In this document: piece by piece, positions 6,590-14,328 of the stretch
Layout: the number at the start of each line of letters is the position of its first letter
How positions within the stretch are numbered: the first letter of the stretch is position 1
Assembly: GCA_964580435.1 (NCBI GenBank)
Contig: CAZOKP010000062.1
Span: forward strand, 1 to 16,186
From: CAZKEW01 sp964580435
GTDB lineage: Bacteria > Acidobacteriota > Aminicenantia > Aminicenantales > UBA8522
Direction: 5' to 3'
Length of the DNA: 16,186 bases
Notes under the pieces: model-generated
Database searches by the model: none
Told to the model about the DNA's origin: nothing
The model's input: the letters and a program-made list of their open reading frames with translations, nothing else
Translations under genes and position numbers: made by a program

Positions 6590-7392
6590 TGCGGCGCCGC
6601 CTTTTTGATAATCCCTCGCTTGGAAGATCCGATAAACGTGATGATTTCTTCCCTATCTTCATGGGGAGGTAGGAGCGTTTTGATTTTTTCGATGGCCTGG
6701 GTTGTGTTCAAATCGGAAAAGAAAATGATCTTGAACATCTCCTTAAGATTGCCGATGCGCTCCCTGGTAAACCCTCTCCGGCGCAGTCCGATCGCGTTCA
6801 GTCCGTAAAAAAGGACCGGTCTCATGCCTGCGACCTTCGAGAACGGAAGGACATCCTGGGTGAGAACGGTAAAACCACCGACAAAGGCATACTTGCCGAT
6901 CCGGCAGAACTGGTGGACGCCGCAGAAAGCGCTGACATAGGCGAAATCATCCACGCTGACATGACCGCCGAGAGTGGCTGCGTTTGTAAGAACAACGTTG
7001 TCGCCGATACGACAATCGTGAGCAATATGGGAATAGGCCATAAAATAATTATCATGCCCAATCCGGGTCTCCCCTCCGCCCTTTTCGGTACCGCGGTGGA
7101 TCGTAATGAATTCGCGGAAAATATTCCGGTCCCCAATCTTGATGCCAGTGTCTTCCTGGTCATAGCCGACATCTTGCGGTTCTGTACCGATAACAGAAAA
7201 CGGAGAAAACTGGCAGCTCTCGCCTATCTCAACGCGTCCATCGATATAAATATTGGATGAAAGCCTGGTGTTTCTGTGAATGCTAACCTTGTCGCCGATA
7301 AAGCAGTGAGGCCCGACGAAGACCCCGGCCTCAAGCTGCGCCTTGGCGTGCACTGTCGAGGTCGGATGGATGCTGACCTCATTTCGGGGCAT
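6565..7392 (-). CDS. lpxA: Acyl-ACP--UDP-GlcNAc O-acyltransferase LpxA
   Basis: A 275-residue left-handed beta-helix acyltransferase catalysing the first step of lipid A synthesis: transfer of a 3-hydroxyacyl chain from ACP to the 3-position of UDP-GlcNAc (or its 3-amino form). Hexapeptide repeats run from about residue 6 to 185, followed by the usual helical C-terminal domain. Residue numbering matches E. coli: catalytic H125 (SHIAHD), H122, H144, H160, and G173 at the acyl-length 'ruler' position, where E. coli also has Gly; M170 of E. coli is Phe here. After GIIKK the C-terminus runs on for a short tail that overlaps lpxI by 25 bases. The ATG overlaps the end of fabZ by 14 bases. If the downstream dehydrogenase is GnnA-like, this LpxA may prefer UDP-GlcNAc3N and make an amide link; that is inference. 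Confidence 0.97.
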   Translation of the reverse strand: MPRNEVSIHPTSTVHAKAQLEAGVFVGPHCFIGDKVSIHRNTRLSSNIYIDGRVEIGESCQFSPFSVIGTEPQDVGYDQEDTGIKIGDRNIFREFITIHRGTEKGGGETRIGHDNYFMAYSHIAHDCRIGDNVVLTNAATLGGHVSVDDFAYVSAFCGVHQFCRIGKYAFVGGFTVLTQDVLPFSKVAGMRPVLFYGLNAIGLRRRGFTRERIGNLKEMFKIIFFSDLNTTQAIEKIKTLLPPHEDREEIITFIGSSKRGIIKKAAPQWEDESAL

Positions 7393-7831
7393 TCAGGTCC
7401 TCGAGGTTAAGGATAGAAGCGATGATGTCTCCCTCACAGGCGATCTCCTTGTCCACCCAGGCCTTCCCGCGGACATGACAAAAACGGCCTTTGAACTTGA
7501 TGATCTCCGCCTCCAGCCTCAACTGGTCTCCGGGGACAACGATCTTTCTGAACTTGGCATTGTTAATCTTGCTCAGGAGGACGAGCTTCTTCTCGGGCTC
7601 CGGAAGGGTGTGAAAGAGAAGAATGCCGCCTGCCTGGGCCACAGCTTCCACCATCAGGACTCCCGGCATAATCTTGATCAGAGGGAAATGTCCTTCAAAA
7701 AAGGACTCGTTGGCCGTCACGTTCTTTATAGCCACAATGGATTTCCCCGGCTTGAGCTCCAGGACGCGGTCCACCAAAAGGAAAGGATAGCGATGGGGAA
7801 GAAACCTCAAAATCTCTTCGACTTTGATCAC
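7379..7831 (-). CDS. fabZ: 3-hydroxyacyl-ACP dehydratase FabZ
   Basis: A 150-residue hot-dog-fold enzyme that dehydrates (3R)-hydroxyacyl-ACP in type II fatty acid synthesis. The same hydroxyacyl-ACP pool feeds LpxA and LpxD. LPHRYPFLLVDRV (11-23) and GHFPLIKIMPGVLMVEA (47-63) carry the family motifs, with the catalytic His48 and Glu62. Length is normal. The start codon is GTG; it is the first usable start after an in-frame stop, and the frame begins exactly where the ompH stop ends. Only a distant GGAG is seen upstream, so translation may depend on coupling to ompH, 21 bases away. Overlap with lpxA is 14 bases. The usual lpxD between skp and fabZ is missing. Confidence 0.96.
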   Translation of the reverse strand: MIKVEEILRFLPHRYPFLLVDRVLELKPGKSIVAIKNVTANESFFEGHFPLIKIMPGVLMVEAVAQAGGILLFHTLPEPEKKLVLLSKINNAKFRKIVVPGDQLRLEAEIIKFKGRFCHVRGKAWVDKEIACEGDIIASILNLEDLNAPK

Positions 7832-7852
7832 TTTGACAAACCGAGGCTCCGT

Positions 7853-8398
7853 TTATTTGGCAGGAGGTGTGGCTTTGACGGTATCATAACGCTTGATGAT
7901 TTCAGCCGTTATTTCGACACCCGGATTAAAATAGACGGCTCCGCTCTTGGCCAGGTCGAAAATAAGGTCGATGCCCTTTTCCTTGCCCACCTGCTCTATG
8001 ATCGGGATGAGCTCGCTCTGGACCTTATTGAAGAGCTTGAGCTGAAGGTCTTGAAAATCGCGGGCATAATCCTCAGCCATCCTTTTTCTGTCCGTGCGCT
8101 TCTTCTCCAGGTCGGCATTCATGTTGTACAGAGATTCTTCTGACAGGGTAAGCCTTTGCGTGGTGATCTTTGTTTCGAGCTGGCGAATGTCATCATCCAG
8201 CTTAGTCAGGCTGGCCTGAATGGTCTTGTCTCTTTCCTGTAACCTGGCGATGACCCTTTTCCCCTCGGCGGATTTCTCCAAGACTTCCTGAGAATTGATA
8301 ACGCCCACTTTCAGGGCCTGTTGAGCCAGGCTCGAAGAGACCGCCACGCCAAAGAACAGGATGAGCCAGAGAACAGTCAAGCTGCTTTTCTTCATCAT
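7853..8398 (-). CDS. OmpH/Skp family periplasmic chaperone
   Basis: A 181-residue exported protein of the OmpH/Skp family, which holds unfolded outer-membrane proteins in the periplasm and passes them to the BAM complex. Residues 1-25 are a signal peptide (MMKKSSLTVLWLILFF..., cut near SLA/QQ). LKVGVINSQEVLEKS (about 29-43) is the conserved first strand and helix start. Residues about 45-125 are highly charged heptad-like helix, the coiled-coil tentacles. IIEQVGKEKGIDLIFD (about 133-148) followed by AVYFNPGVEIT is the typical C-terminal core. There are two tandem ATGs; GGAGG lies about eight bases before the first. It directly follows bamA (34-base gap), the standard order, which supports the function. 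Confidence 0.9.
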   Translation of the reverse strand: MMKKSSLTVLWLILFFGVAVSSSLAQQALKVGVINSQEVLEKSAEGKRVIARLQERDKTIQASLTKLDDDIRQLETKITTQRLTLSEESLYNMNADLEKKRTDRKRMAEDYARDFQDLQLKLFNKVQSELIPIIEQVGKEKGIDLIFDLAKSGAVYFNPGVEITAEIIKRYDTVKATPPAK

Positions 8399-8432
8399 CT
8401 TTTTTCCTCCTCTAGGGAATCCAAAATTTTTT

Positions 8433-10769
8433 CTAAAAAGTCGTGCCTATGGCAAAACGAAAAGCGAAATGGTTGTTGTCATAGCCCGGAATCAGGCGAT
8501 TATTATACGAAAAAATGAGCCTGAAGGGAACACGGAGCGCGGGGACAAAAACCCTGGCCTCCAGCCCGGACGAGGTATACATTTTGCCGAGACTGAAACC
8601 TTCTTCTTTGAGCAATGTATTGCCCATGTCATAGAAAAGGATAAGGTTCAGAGCCTCGACAATATGGAATTGGTATTCGGCGTTGAAGACAAAGGATTTG
8701 ACTCCTCCCATGAGGACTCCATCGGCCGTCCGTGGACCGATGGAATAAATATCATATCCGCGAATGTCCCTCTCTCCTCCCAGGTAAAACCTTTCCCAGA
8801 ACGGGACTTCCGAACCTTTTCCGGACGAGACAAATTCATAAGTCGCGTGCACGCCGAAGACTTGGCGGCGGAAGGTCGGTTGCCAGAACGTGAATTCGAA
8901 GCGCGGCTTGATAAAATCGACCTGACCGCCGAGCGGGCCGCCGGCGTACTTGAGCTGGACCAAGTACAGAGTGCCTCTGGTTGGGGTCAGAGGGCTGTCG
9001 ATTGTGGACCGATAAAGAGAAGGAATAAGAGCGCTCACTATATATTTGCCGTAGCCATAACCATAGCCGGGATAACCGGCATAACCAGAGTAGTCATAAT
9101 AACCGGTATAGTATGAATAGCCGCCCGTGTATTGGGTGACATTGATATCTTGAAAACTATAAGTCAGGTTTCCTCGGAGATATCCTCGGATTCTCGCGCC
9201 GAGAGTCAGATCAACTCCTTTGCTGGCCTGGTTGTAAAGGTAAGGATAAATCATATACCGGCTGAAGATGTTGATCCCTACGTTCAAGGGGAGATCGAAA
9301 ATATAAGGCTTTGTAATCCCCAAAGCGTAGTTCTGAATTCTCTTCCCGTACTGGAGGGTTATGCTCAAGTTATCGCCGGCTCCGAGGAAATTCACCGTCG
9401 AATAGCCGGCCATGACAAAGAAGCCCTCATAGCCGCTGTAGCCGGCCGTAAATTGGATATTGTTCCTCTGAAGCTCTTTGACATTGACGATCGCGTCAAT
9501 CTGAGTCGGGTCTTCAGGGTTGGGGTTGATATCCGGCTCTTTTTCTAAATCGACCAGGCCCAACTGTTTGACCCTGAGCATGCTGTCTTTGAATAAAGCC
9601 AGGCTGAAACGGTCCCCTTCGCGGATCATCATCTCCCGGCGAATGACCTTGTCTTTGGTATAATTGTTCCCCCGGAAAGCAAGCCTGTGGAGGTACGCGA
9701 CTTCGCCTTCATAGATATTATAGGTTACGTTGACGCGCCTGTTCTTGGGATCCAGGCTTTCAACGGGCATGACCTGGACATAGAGCCATCCTCCGTTACG
9801 GTAAGCCTCAGAAATGGACTCAACACTTTTTTCTCTAATCTTGCTGCTATAGATATGGCCATTTTTGAGTTTGATCACGCTCCTGATGTAAGCGCTAGAG
9901 ATCGCCTTATTTCCATCTATGGTCACGTCGCCCACCGAATAGCGAGGCCCCGCTTCAACCGGGAAGATGAGTTTGATCATCTTTTGCGTCTTAAAGAGAA
10001 TCGTCCTCTTGGTGATTTCTTCGCTGCGGGGTTCGCCGACCGTGGCCTCCATGAACCCGTATTGCTGGTATTTCGATTTGATCAGGTCCGCGTCTTCCTT
10101 GATTTTATTTTCCTTGTAGACATCCTTTCCCGTAATCCAGGTAATAAAGCCATGCGCCCTATTCGTCTTCATCGCCTCCTGGAGCATGCCCTGAGGCAAT
10201 CCGGGATTCCCGACGAACTCGACCTCTCCAACGCGGACTTTGGGGCCTTCGTTAATCTTGAAGGCGACATCGACTTCGCTTTTCGATTTTTTGGCAGTTT
10301 CGACCTCGACGGTGGCCGCATAAAGCCCCTTTTCTTGGAGGAGGGCGATGATTGTATCTTTAGCTCTCTGAACCTTAGCGGGGCTAAAGTAAGCATAAGG
10401 CAGGATGTATTCATCCTTCTCCTTCAGCTTGTTGACGATATCGTCTTGCTTGACTCTTTTTCCAGTCTTGTAGGTGATGTTCTTGATGACCGGATTTTCC
10501 TCGACGAAAATCTTGATGATCTTCCCCGATCCCCCGTCTTCATCCTCGATCCGGATATTCGAAAAGAACCCCGTTGACCAGAGGACTTGGAAATCCCTCC
10601 GCACCGCCTCGGCGTTATAAGACTCACCCTCGCGAATGGAAAGATAATAAAGAATAGTCTCGACCGTGACACGGTCATTGCCGATTATCTCGATCTTCTC
10701 CACCCGCTCTTGCCCGGCGAGTAAAAGAGGTAAGAAAACAAAAATGAGTAGCCAGACTAACTTCTTCAT
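8433..10769 (-). CDS. bamA: Outer membrane protein assembly factor BamA
   Basis: A 778-residue Omp85-family protein that inserts beta-barrel proteins into the outer membrane. After a signal peptide (about 1-19) come five POTRA domains (roughly 22-91, 92-175, 176-274, 275-355, 356-432), then a 16-strand barrel (about 433-778). The barrel carries the loop-6 hallmark as DIRGY (668-672, R670) and ends in an aromatic Phe, as needed for the C-terminal beta signal. Length is close to the E. coli protein (810). Unusual is a Tyr/Gly-rich segment at residues 547-576: 13 Tyr and 9 Gly in 30 residues, falling between predicted strands and so probably surface-exposed. The start is ATG with AAGGA about eight to ten bases upstream. 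A 127-base gap separates it from lolD. Confidence 0.97.
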   Translation of the reverse strand: MKKLVWLLIFVFLPLLLAGQERVEKIEIIGNDRVTVETILYYLSIREGESYNAEAVRRDFQVLWSTGFFSNIRIEDEDGGSGKIIKIFVEENPVIKNITYKTGKRVKQDDIVNKLKEKDEYILPYAYFSPAKVQRAKDTIIALLQEKGLYAATVEVETAKKSKSEVDVAFKINEGPKVRVGEVEFVGNPGLPQGMLQEAMKTNRAHGFITWITGKDVYKENKIKEDADLIKSKYQQYGFMEATVGEPRSEEITKRTILFKTQKMIKLIFPVEAGPRYSVGDVTIDGNKAISSAYIRSVIKLKNGHIYSSKIREKSVESISEAYRNGGWLYVQVMPVESLDPKNRRVNVTYNIYEGEVAYLHRLAFRGNNYTKDKVIRREMMIREGDRFSLALFKDSMLRVKQLGLVDLEKEPDINPNPEDPTQIDAIVNVKELQRNNIQFTAGYSGYEGFFVMAGYSTVNFLGAGDNLSITLQYGKRIQNYALGITKPYIFDLPLNVGINIFSRYMIYPYLYNQASKGVDLTLGARIRGYLRGNLTYSFQDINVTQYTGGYSYYTGYYDYSGYAGYPGYGYGYGKYIVSALIPSLYRSTIDSPLTPTRGTLYLVQLKYAGGPLGGQVDFIKPRFEFTFWQPTFRRQVFGVHATYEFVSSGKGSEVPFWERFYLGGERDIRGYDIYSIGPRTADGVLMGGVKSFVFNAEYQFHIVEALNLILFYDMGNTLLKEEGFSLGKMYTSSGLEARVFVPALRVPFRLIFSYNNRLIPGYDNNHFAFRFAIGTTF

Positions 10770-10778
10770 TTCTTTATC

Positions 10779-10807
10779 CTTATACCATAATTAGTGATTT
10801 ATTTCAA
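10779..10807 (-). promoter_or_regulatory. Promoter-like hexamers just upstream of bamA
   Basis: TTGAAA (10802-10807) and TATAAG (10779-10784) on the minus strand are separated by exactly 17 bases, a good sigma-70 match. However, RNA would start only about three bases before the bamA ATG, and the -10 sequence overlaps the AAGGA ribosome site. It would therefore make a leaderless transcript, or the match is chance. Confidence 0.3.
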
Positions 10808-10896
10808 AGCCCAAGGCGGCAAAAGAAGACGATGAAAGCGGCGCTTCTCATGTTTTGAGGCGCTTCACCTTGAGCGCGCCCCTATGATAGGTAACG

Positions 10897-11583
10897 TCAA
10901 GGCAGCTGAAAAAGTTTCAATTTTCCGGCTTCCATGACATACAGCTTCTGACAGAACTGGGCTATTTTTTCGTTGTGAGTGACGATAATCGATGAAAGGC
11001 CCTTTTTTTGATGCATCTCCTGGATGAGCCGCATGATGGCCTCGCCTGATTTCCAGTCCAGATTGCCGGTGGGTTCATCGGCCAAGAGCAGCTTCGGCTC
11101 ATTGACCAGGGCGCGGGCGATGGCGACCCTCTGCTGTTCTCCGCCCGAGAGAAGGGCGGGCTTCTGTTCCGCCTTGTCCTCCAAATGGACTTCATTGAGA
11201 ATATGCCGGGCCTTTTTCTTTGCTTCCCGTTTATCCATTCCCCTGATCAGCAGGGGAAGAAAAACATTTTCCAGGGCCGTGAACTCAGGAAGGAGGTGGT
11301 AAAACTGGAAGACGAACCCGATGTTCTCGTTCCTAAGCCGGGCTATCTCTCTATCCTCCTGGGCATGGATATCCTTACCCTCTAAAAGGATCGTCCCTTC
11401 GGACGGCTTGTCCAAGGCTCCCAGCAGATTGAGGAAGGTCGTCTTTCCTACGCCGGAGGCGCCCATGATGGCGATAAGGTCTCCCTTCTGGAGCTCGAAA
11501 TCAAGTCCTTCCAGCACGCGGAGGACGCCCCTGGGCAAAGGATAAACCTTGCCGACATTTTGCGCGACGATGAGGTCACTCAT
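10897..11583 (-). CDS. lolD: Lipoprotein-releasing ABC transporter ATP-binding protein LolD
   Basis: A 228-residue ABC ATPase of the LolD/MacB/FtsE group, which powers release of lipoproteins from the inner membrane towards the outer membrane. Motifs in order are Walker A GASGVGKT (41-48), Q-loop Q93, signature LSGGEQQRVAIARAL (145-159), Walker B LLLADEPTGNLD (165-176) and the switch His203 in VTHNEK. Length is standard. Its ATG lies within the last codons of the permease gene (eight-base overlap, ATGAGTGA), so the two subunits are coupled. The order permease-lolD and the neighbouring bamA support a Lol rather than a MacB or FtsE role. A 127-base gap follows, without an obvious intrinsic terminator. 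Confidence 0.92.
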   Translation of the reverse strand: MSDLIVAQNVGKVYPLPRGVLRVLEGLDFELQKGDLIAIMGASGVGKTTFLNLLGALDKPSEGTILLEGKDIHAQEDREIARLRNENIGFVFQFYHLLPEFTALENVFLPLLIRGMDKREAKKKARHILNEVHLEDKAEQKPALLSGGEQQRVAIARALVNEPKLLLADEPTGNLDWKSGEAIMRLIQEMHQKKGLSSIIVTHNEKIAQFCQKLYVMEAGKLKLFQLP

Positions 11584-12793
11584 ATTTTAAAGCGACAACC
11601 GGGTCAACTTTGGAAGCTCTATGCGAAGGGAAAAGGGTCGAGAGCAGGCTAATGACCAGGCTGACACCGATAATCATGCCCAGGTCAAACCATTTAATAT
11701 GAAACGGGACAAAAGAGATCTGGTAGATATCGACCGGCACCTTGATCAATTTAAACGTGTTGGCCAGCCAGCAGCAGAGAAGTCCGAGGAGTGTTCCTGC
11801 GCTCGTGCCGATCACACCGATCATCGCCCCCTGGAGGAAGAAGATCTTCTTGATGCTCTGGGAGGAAGCTCCCATGGCCATCAGGACGCCGATGTCCCTA
11901 GTTTTTTCCATGACCATGAGGATGAGGGTGGCGATGATATTCAGGGCGGCCACAAAAACAATGAGGGTAATGGTGAGAAACATGATGTTTTTTTCCAGCT
12001 TTAGGGCCGAAAACAGTGACCGGTTGAGCTCCATCCAAGTCGTCACATAGGTCGAGGGAGGGAGGACCTGCTTGAGCTCGTTGCCTATTTTTTCAGCCTG
12101 AAAAATATCGCTGATCTTGATCTGGAGATGGCTGATCCTTCCTTCCAAGCTGAAGAACTTCTGGGCGGCCGCAAGAGAAATCAAAGCAGTTGAAGAGTCG
12201 AATTCATAAAGACCCGTGGAAAAAATGCCGCTGACCATGAACCTCTTTGTCTTGGGGACAAGTCCCATCGGAGACAGGCGCGCAGATGATGTCAGGACGG
12301 TCACTGCGTCTCCTGTGTTCGCCCCTATGGCGATGGCGAGCTCCTTTCCCAGGAGGATGCCCTCTCTCGGAGAGTCCGAAGGAAGACGGCCCTGTTCCAG
12401 TTTCGCCAGCCAGGGCGAATGCCTTTTATCAAGGTCGAAATCTATCCCTTTGAGCAAGGCCCCGCGGCTCCTATAAGGGCCGTTGACCAGGACCATATCA
12501 TAGACCACGGGCGAGACCGTCTCGATCCCTTTGACGGCCTGAACCTTGTTGATGAGGTCCTCATAATCTCTCAAACCCTCTCCCCCGAGGTCAGAAACCA
12601 TGAGGTGCGAGGTCGCTCCCAGGATCTTGTCCTGCACATCCTCCTGAAATCCGGTGATTAGGGCCAGGGCAATGACGAGGGCCATTACGCCAATGGCGAT
12701 TCCCAGCATGGAAATGAAAGTGATGACCGAGATAAAGGCCTGCTTCCTGCGGGCCTTGAGATATCGCGAAGCGATGAACAGTTCGTAATTCAT
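11576..12793 (-). CDS. LolC/LolE-type lipoprotein-releasing permease
   Basis: A 405-residue inner-membrane permease of the LolC/LolE (FtsX/MacB) superfamily. One membrane span follows the N-terminal RYLKARRKQAFISVITF (about 8-45), then a large periplasmic domain (about 46-265). Three more spans lie near 268-293 (IMFLTITLIVFVAALNIIATL), 310-340 (GAMIGVIGTSAGTLLGLL) and 360-385 (LGMIIGVSLVISLLSTLFP), ending in the family-typical SHRASKVDPVVALKYE. With LolD it should extract mature lipoproteins. Only one permease gene is present beside lolD, so the complex may use two copies of this protein, unlike the LolC plus LolE pair of E. coli; a second permease elsewhere cannot be excluded. It starts 14 bases after lysS with no strong ribosome site, suggesting coupling. 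Confidence 0.92.
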   Translation of the reverse strand: MNYELFIASRYLKARRKQAFISVITFISMLGIAIGVMALVIALALITGFQEDVQDKILGATSHLMVSDLGGEGLRDYEDLINKVQAVKGIETVSPVVYDMVLVNGPYRSRGALLKGIDFDLDKRHSPWLAKLEQGRLPSDSPREGILLGKELAIAIGANTGDAVTVLTSSARLSPMGLVPKTKRFMVSGIFSTGLYEFDSSTALISLAAAQKFFSLEGRISHLQIKISDIFQAEKIGNELKQVLPPSTYVTTWMELNRSLFSALKLEKNIMFLTITLIVFVAALNIIATLILMVMEKTRDIGVLMAMGASSQSIKKIFFLQGAMIGVIGTSAGTLLGLLCCWLANTFKLIKVPVDIYQISFVPFHIKWFDLGMIIGVSLVISLLSTLFPSHRASKVDPVVALKYE

Positions 12794-12807
12794 CGACGGG
12801 TTTCTTT

Positions 12808-14328
12808 TTATCGCGGCCTCAGAAGCGGGAAAAGGATGACTTCCCTGATCGATTTCTTGTTGGCTAAAATCATGATGAGGCGATCAATCCCGATGCCTTC
12901 TCCTCCGGTCGGAGGAAGGCCGTATTCCAGGGATTGGACGTAATCCAGGTCAATCCAGTGGGACTCTTCATCGCCCTGCTTTTTCTCTTCCGCTTGCTGC
13001 TCGAACCGTTTCTTCTGGTCCTGAGGGTCGGAAAGCTCGCTGAAGGCGTTGGCGATTTCCATGCCCGCCACCACAAGCTCAAACCGCTCGGCCTCGTCGG
13101 GATTCTCGCGGGAAGGCTTGGCCAAGGGAGAAATCTCTTTGGGATGGTTGGTCACGAAGGTCGGCTGGAGGATCTTCGGCTTAACCAGCTTATCAAAGAT
13201 AACGTCCAGCGCTTTCCCAAAGTAGTGGATTACCTGATCCGGAGCCAAAGTAGAGGCAAAAGCAATGATCTCGGCCGGGTTATCGAATTTGGTCGGAGCC
13301 AGGCCGCTCAGAGAGACAATCGCATCTTTGTATTTTAGACGCCTCCAGGGTTTCTTAAAAGACAGCGTTTCGTCTCCATAGGTGATCTCCTCTTTCCCCA
13401 GGAGAGAAAGGCAGAGCGACTGGATCAGCTCTTCGGTCATGTCCATCATCTCGTAATAATCGCTGTACGCCTGATAAAACTCCAGCATTGTGAACTCGGG
13501 ATTGTGCTCGGAGGAGATTCCTTCGTTGCGGAAATTTCGGTTGATTTCATAGACCTTTTCAAAACCGCCCACGACCAGGCGCTTCAGGTAGAGCTCGGGC
13601 GCAATGCGAAGATAAAGGTCCATCCCCAGGGCATTGTGAAAAGTCTTGAAGGGCCTGGCCAAAGCGCCTCCGGGGATGGTCTGCATCATGGGTGTTTCAA
13701 CCTCGAGATAGCCTCTTTCATCGAAAAACTTGCGGATGTGGGCGATAATCCGGCCGCGCAGCCTGAAAACCTCGCCGACCTCCGGATTCATGATCAGGTC
13801 CAGATATCTGCGCCGGTAGCGGAGCTCCACATCCTGAAGTCCGTGCCATTTTTCAGGCAGAGGATGAAGGCATTTGGCCAGAAGAGAAAAGGACTGGACT
13901 GATACCGTCAGCTCCCCCGTTCGCGTCTTGAACAGAGTGCCCCGGACGTCGATAATATCGCCGATATCCATAAGGTCGAAAAGCCTGTAGCCCTTCTCCC
14001 CCAGCCCATTCTCTCTGAGATAGATTTGCAGCCGGGCGCGGCTGTCCGAGATCGTGCTGAACGTGGCTCGTCCCATCCGGCGAATAGAAAGAATCCGGCC
14101 CGGGACGATAACGGCCATCTTTTTCTCGGCCAACTCTTCAGTGGATAAGGATGCGAAATCCCGAACGACTTCAAAAACGGAATGGGTCTTCTCAGCCCGA
14201 TAAGGAAAAAGACTGATGCCCTGCTCGAGAAGCTTCTCGATCTTTTCCCCGCGGGAAGCCTCCTGGTCAGACTTTTTTTGCTCTTGGAGAGGTTTTTGAT
14301 CTTCCTTCCCTACTTTTTGTGCGGACAT
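12808..14328 (-). CDS. lysS: Lysyl-tRNA synthetase, class II
   Basis: A 506-residue cytosolic enzyme that charges tRNA-Lys. The N-terminal OB-fold anticodon-binding domain spans about 72-150 (VPGRILSIRRMGRATFSTIS). The class II core follows: motif 1 around FFDERGYLEVETPMM (201-215), motif 2 FRNEGISSEHNPEFT (266-280) and motif 3 GEGIGIDRLIM (476-486). The N-terminus has a charged, Gln/Lys-rich tail (about 1-25) before the usual EKIEKLLEQGI helix. This tail is encoded inside the 3' end of nusB: the genes overlap by 62 bases. The ATG is supported by GAGGTG four bases upstream, and no other start is available before residue 71, so the overlap looks real. Confidence 0.96.
   Translation of the reverse strand: MSAQKVGKEDQKPLQEQKKSDQEASRGEKIEKLLEQGISLFPYRAEKTHSVFEVVRDFASLSTEELAEKKMAVIVPGRILSIRRMGRATFSTISDSRARLQIYLRENGLGEKGYRLFDLMDIGDIIDVRGTLFKTRTGELTVSVQSFSLLAKCLHPLPEKWHGLQDVELRYRRRYLDLIMNPEVGEVFRLRGRIIAHIRKFFDERGYLEVETPMMQTIPGGALARPFKTFHNALGMDLYLRIAPELYLKRLVVGGFEKVYEINRNFRNEGISSEHNPEFTMLEFYQAYSDYYEMMDMTEELIQSLCLSLLGKEEITYGDETLSFKKPWRRLKYKDAIVSLSGLAPTKFDNPAEIIAFASTLAPDQVIHYFGKALDVIFDKLVKPKILQPTFVTNHPKEISPLAKPSRENPDEAERFELVVAGMEIANAFSELSDPQDQKKRFEQQAEEKKQGDEESHWIDLDYVQSLEYGLPPTGGEGIGIDRLIMILANKKSIREVILFPLLRPR

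Noticed and set aside
9687..10577. Long plus-strand open frame (296 codons) opposite bamA
   Set aside because: Antisense to the POTRA domains of a well-supported gene; no family features.
10859..10887. GC-rich hairpin downstream of lolD
   Set aside because: A stem of about seven pairs with a 12-base loop and no following U-run on the minus strand; not a convincing intrinsic terminator.
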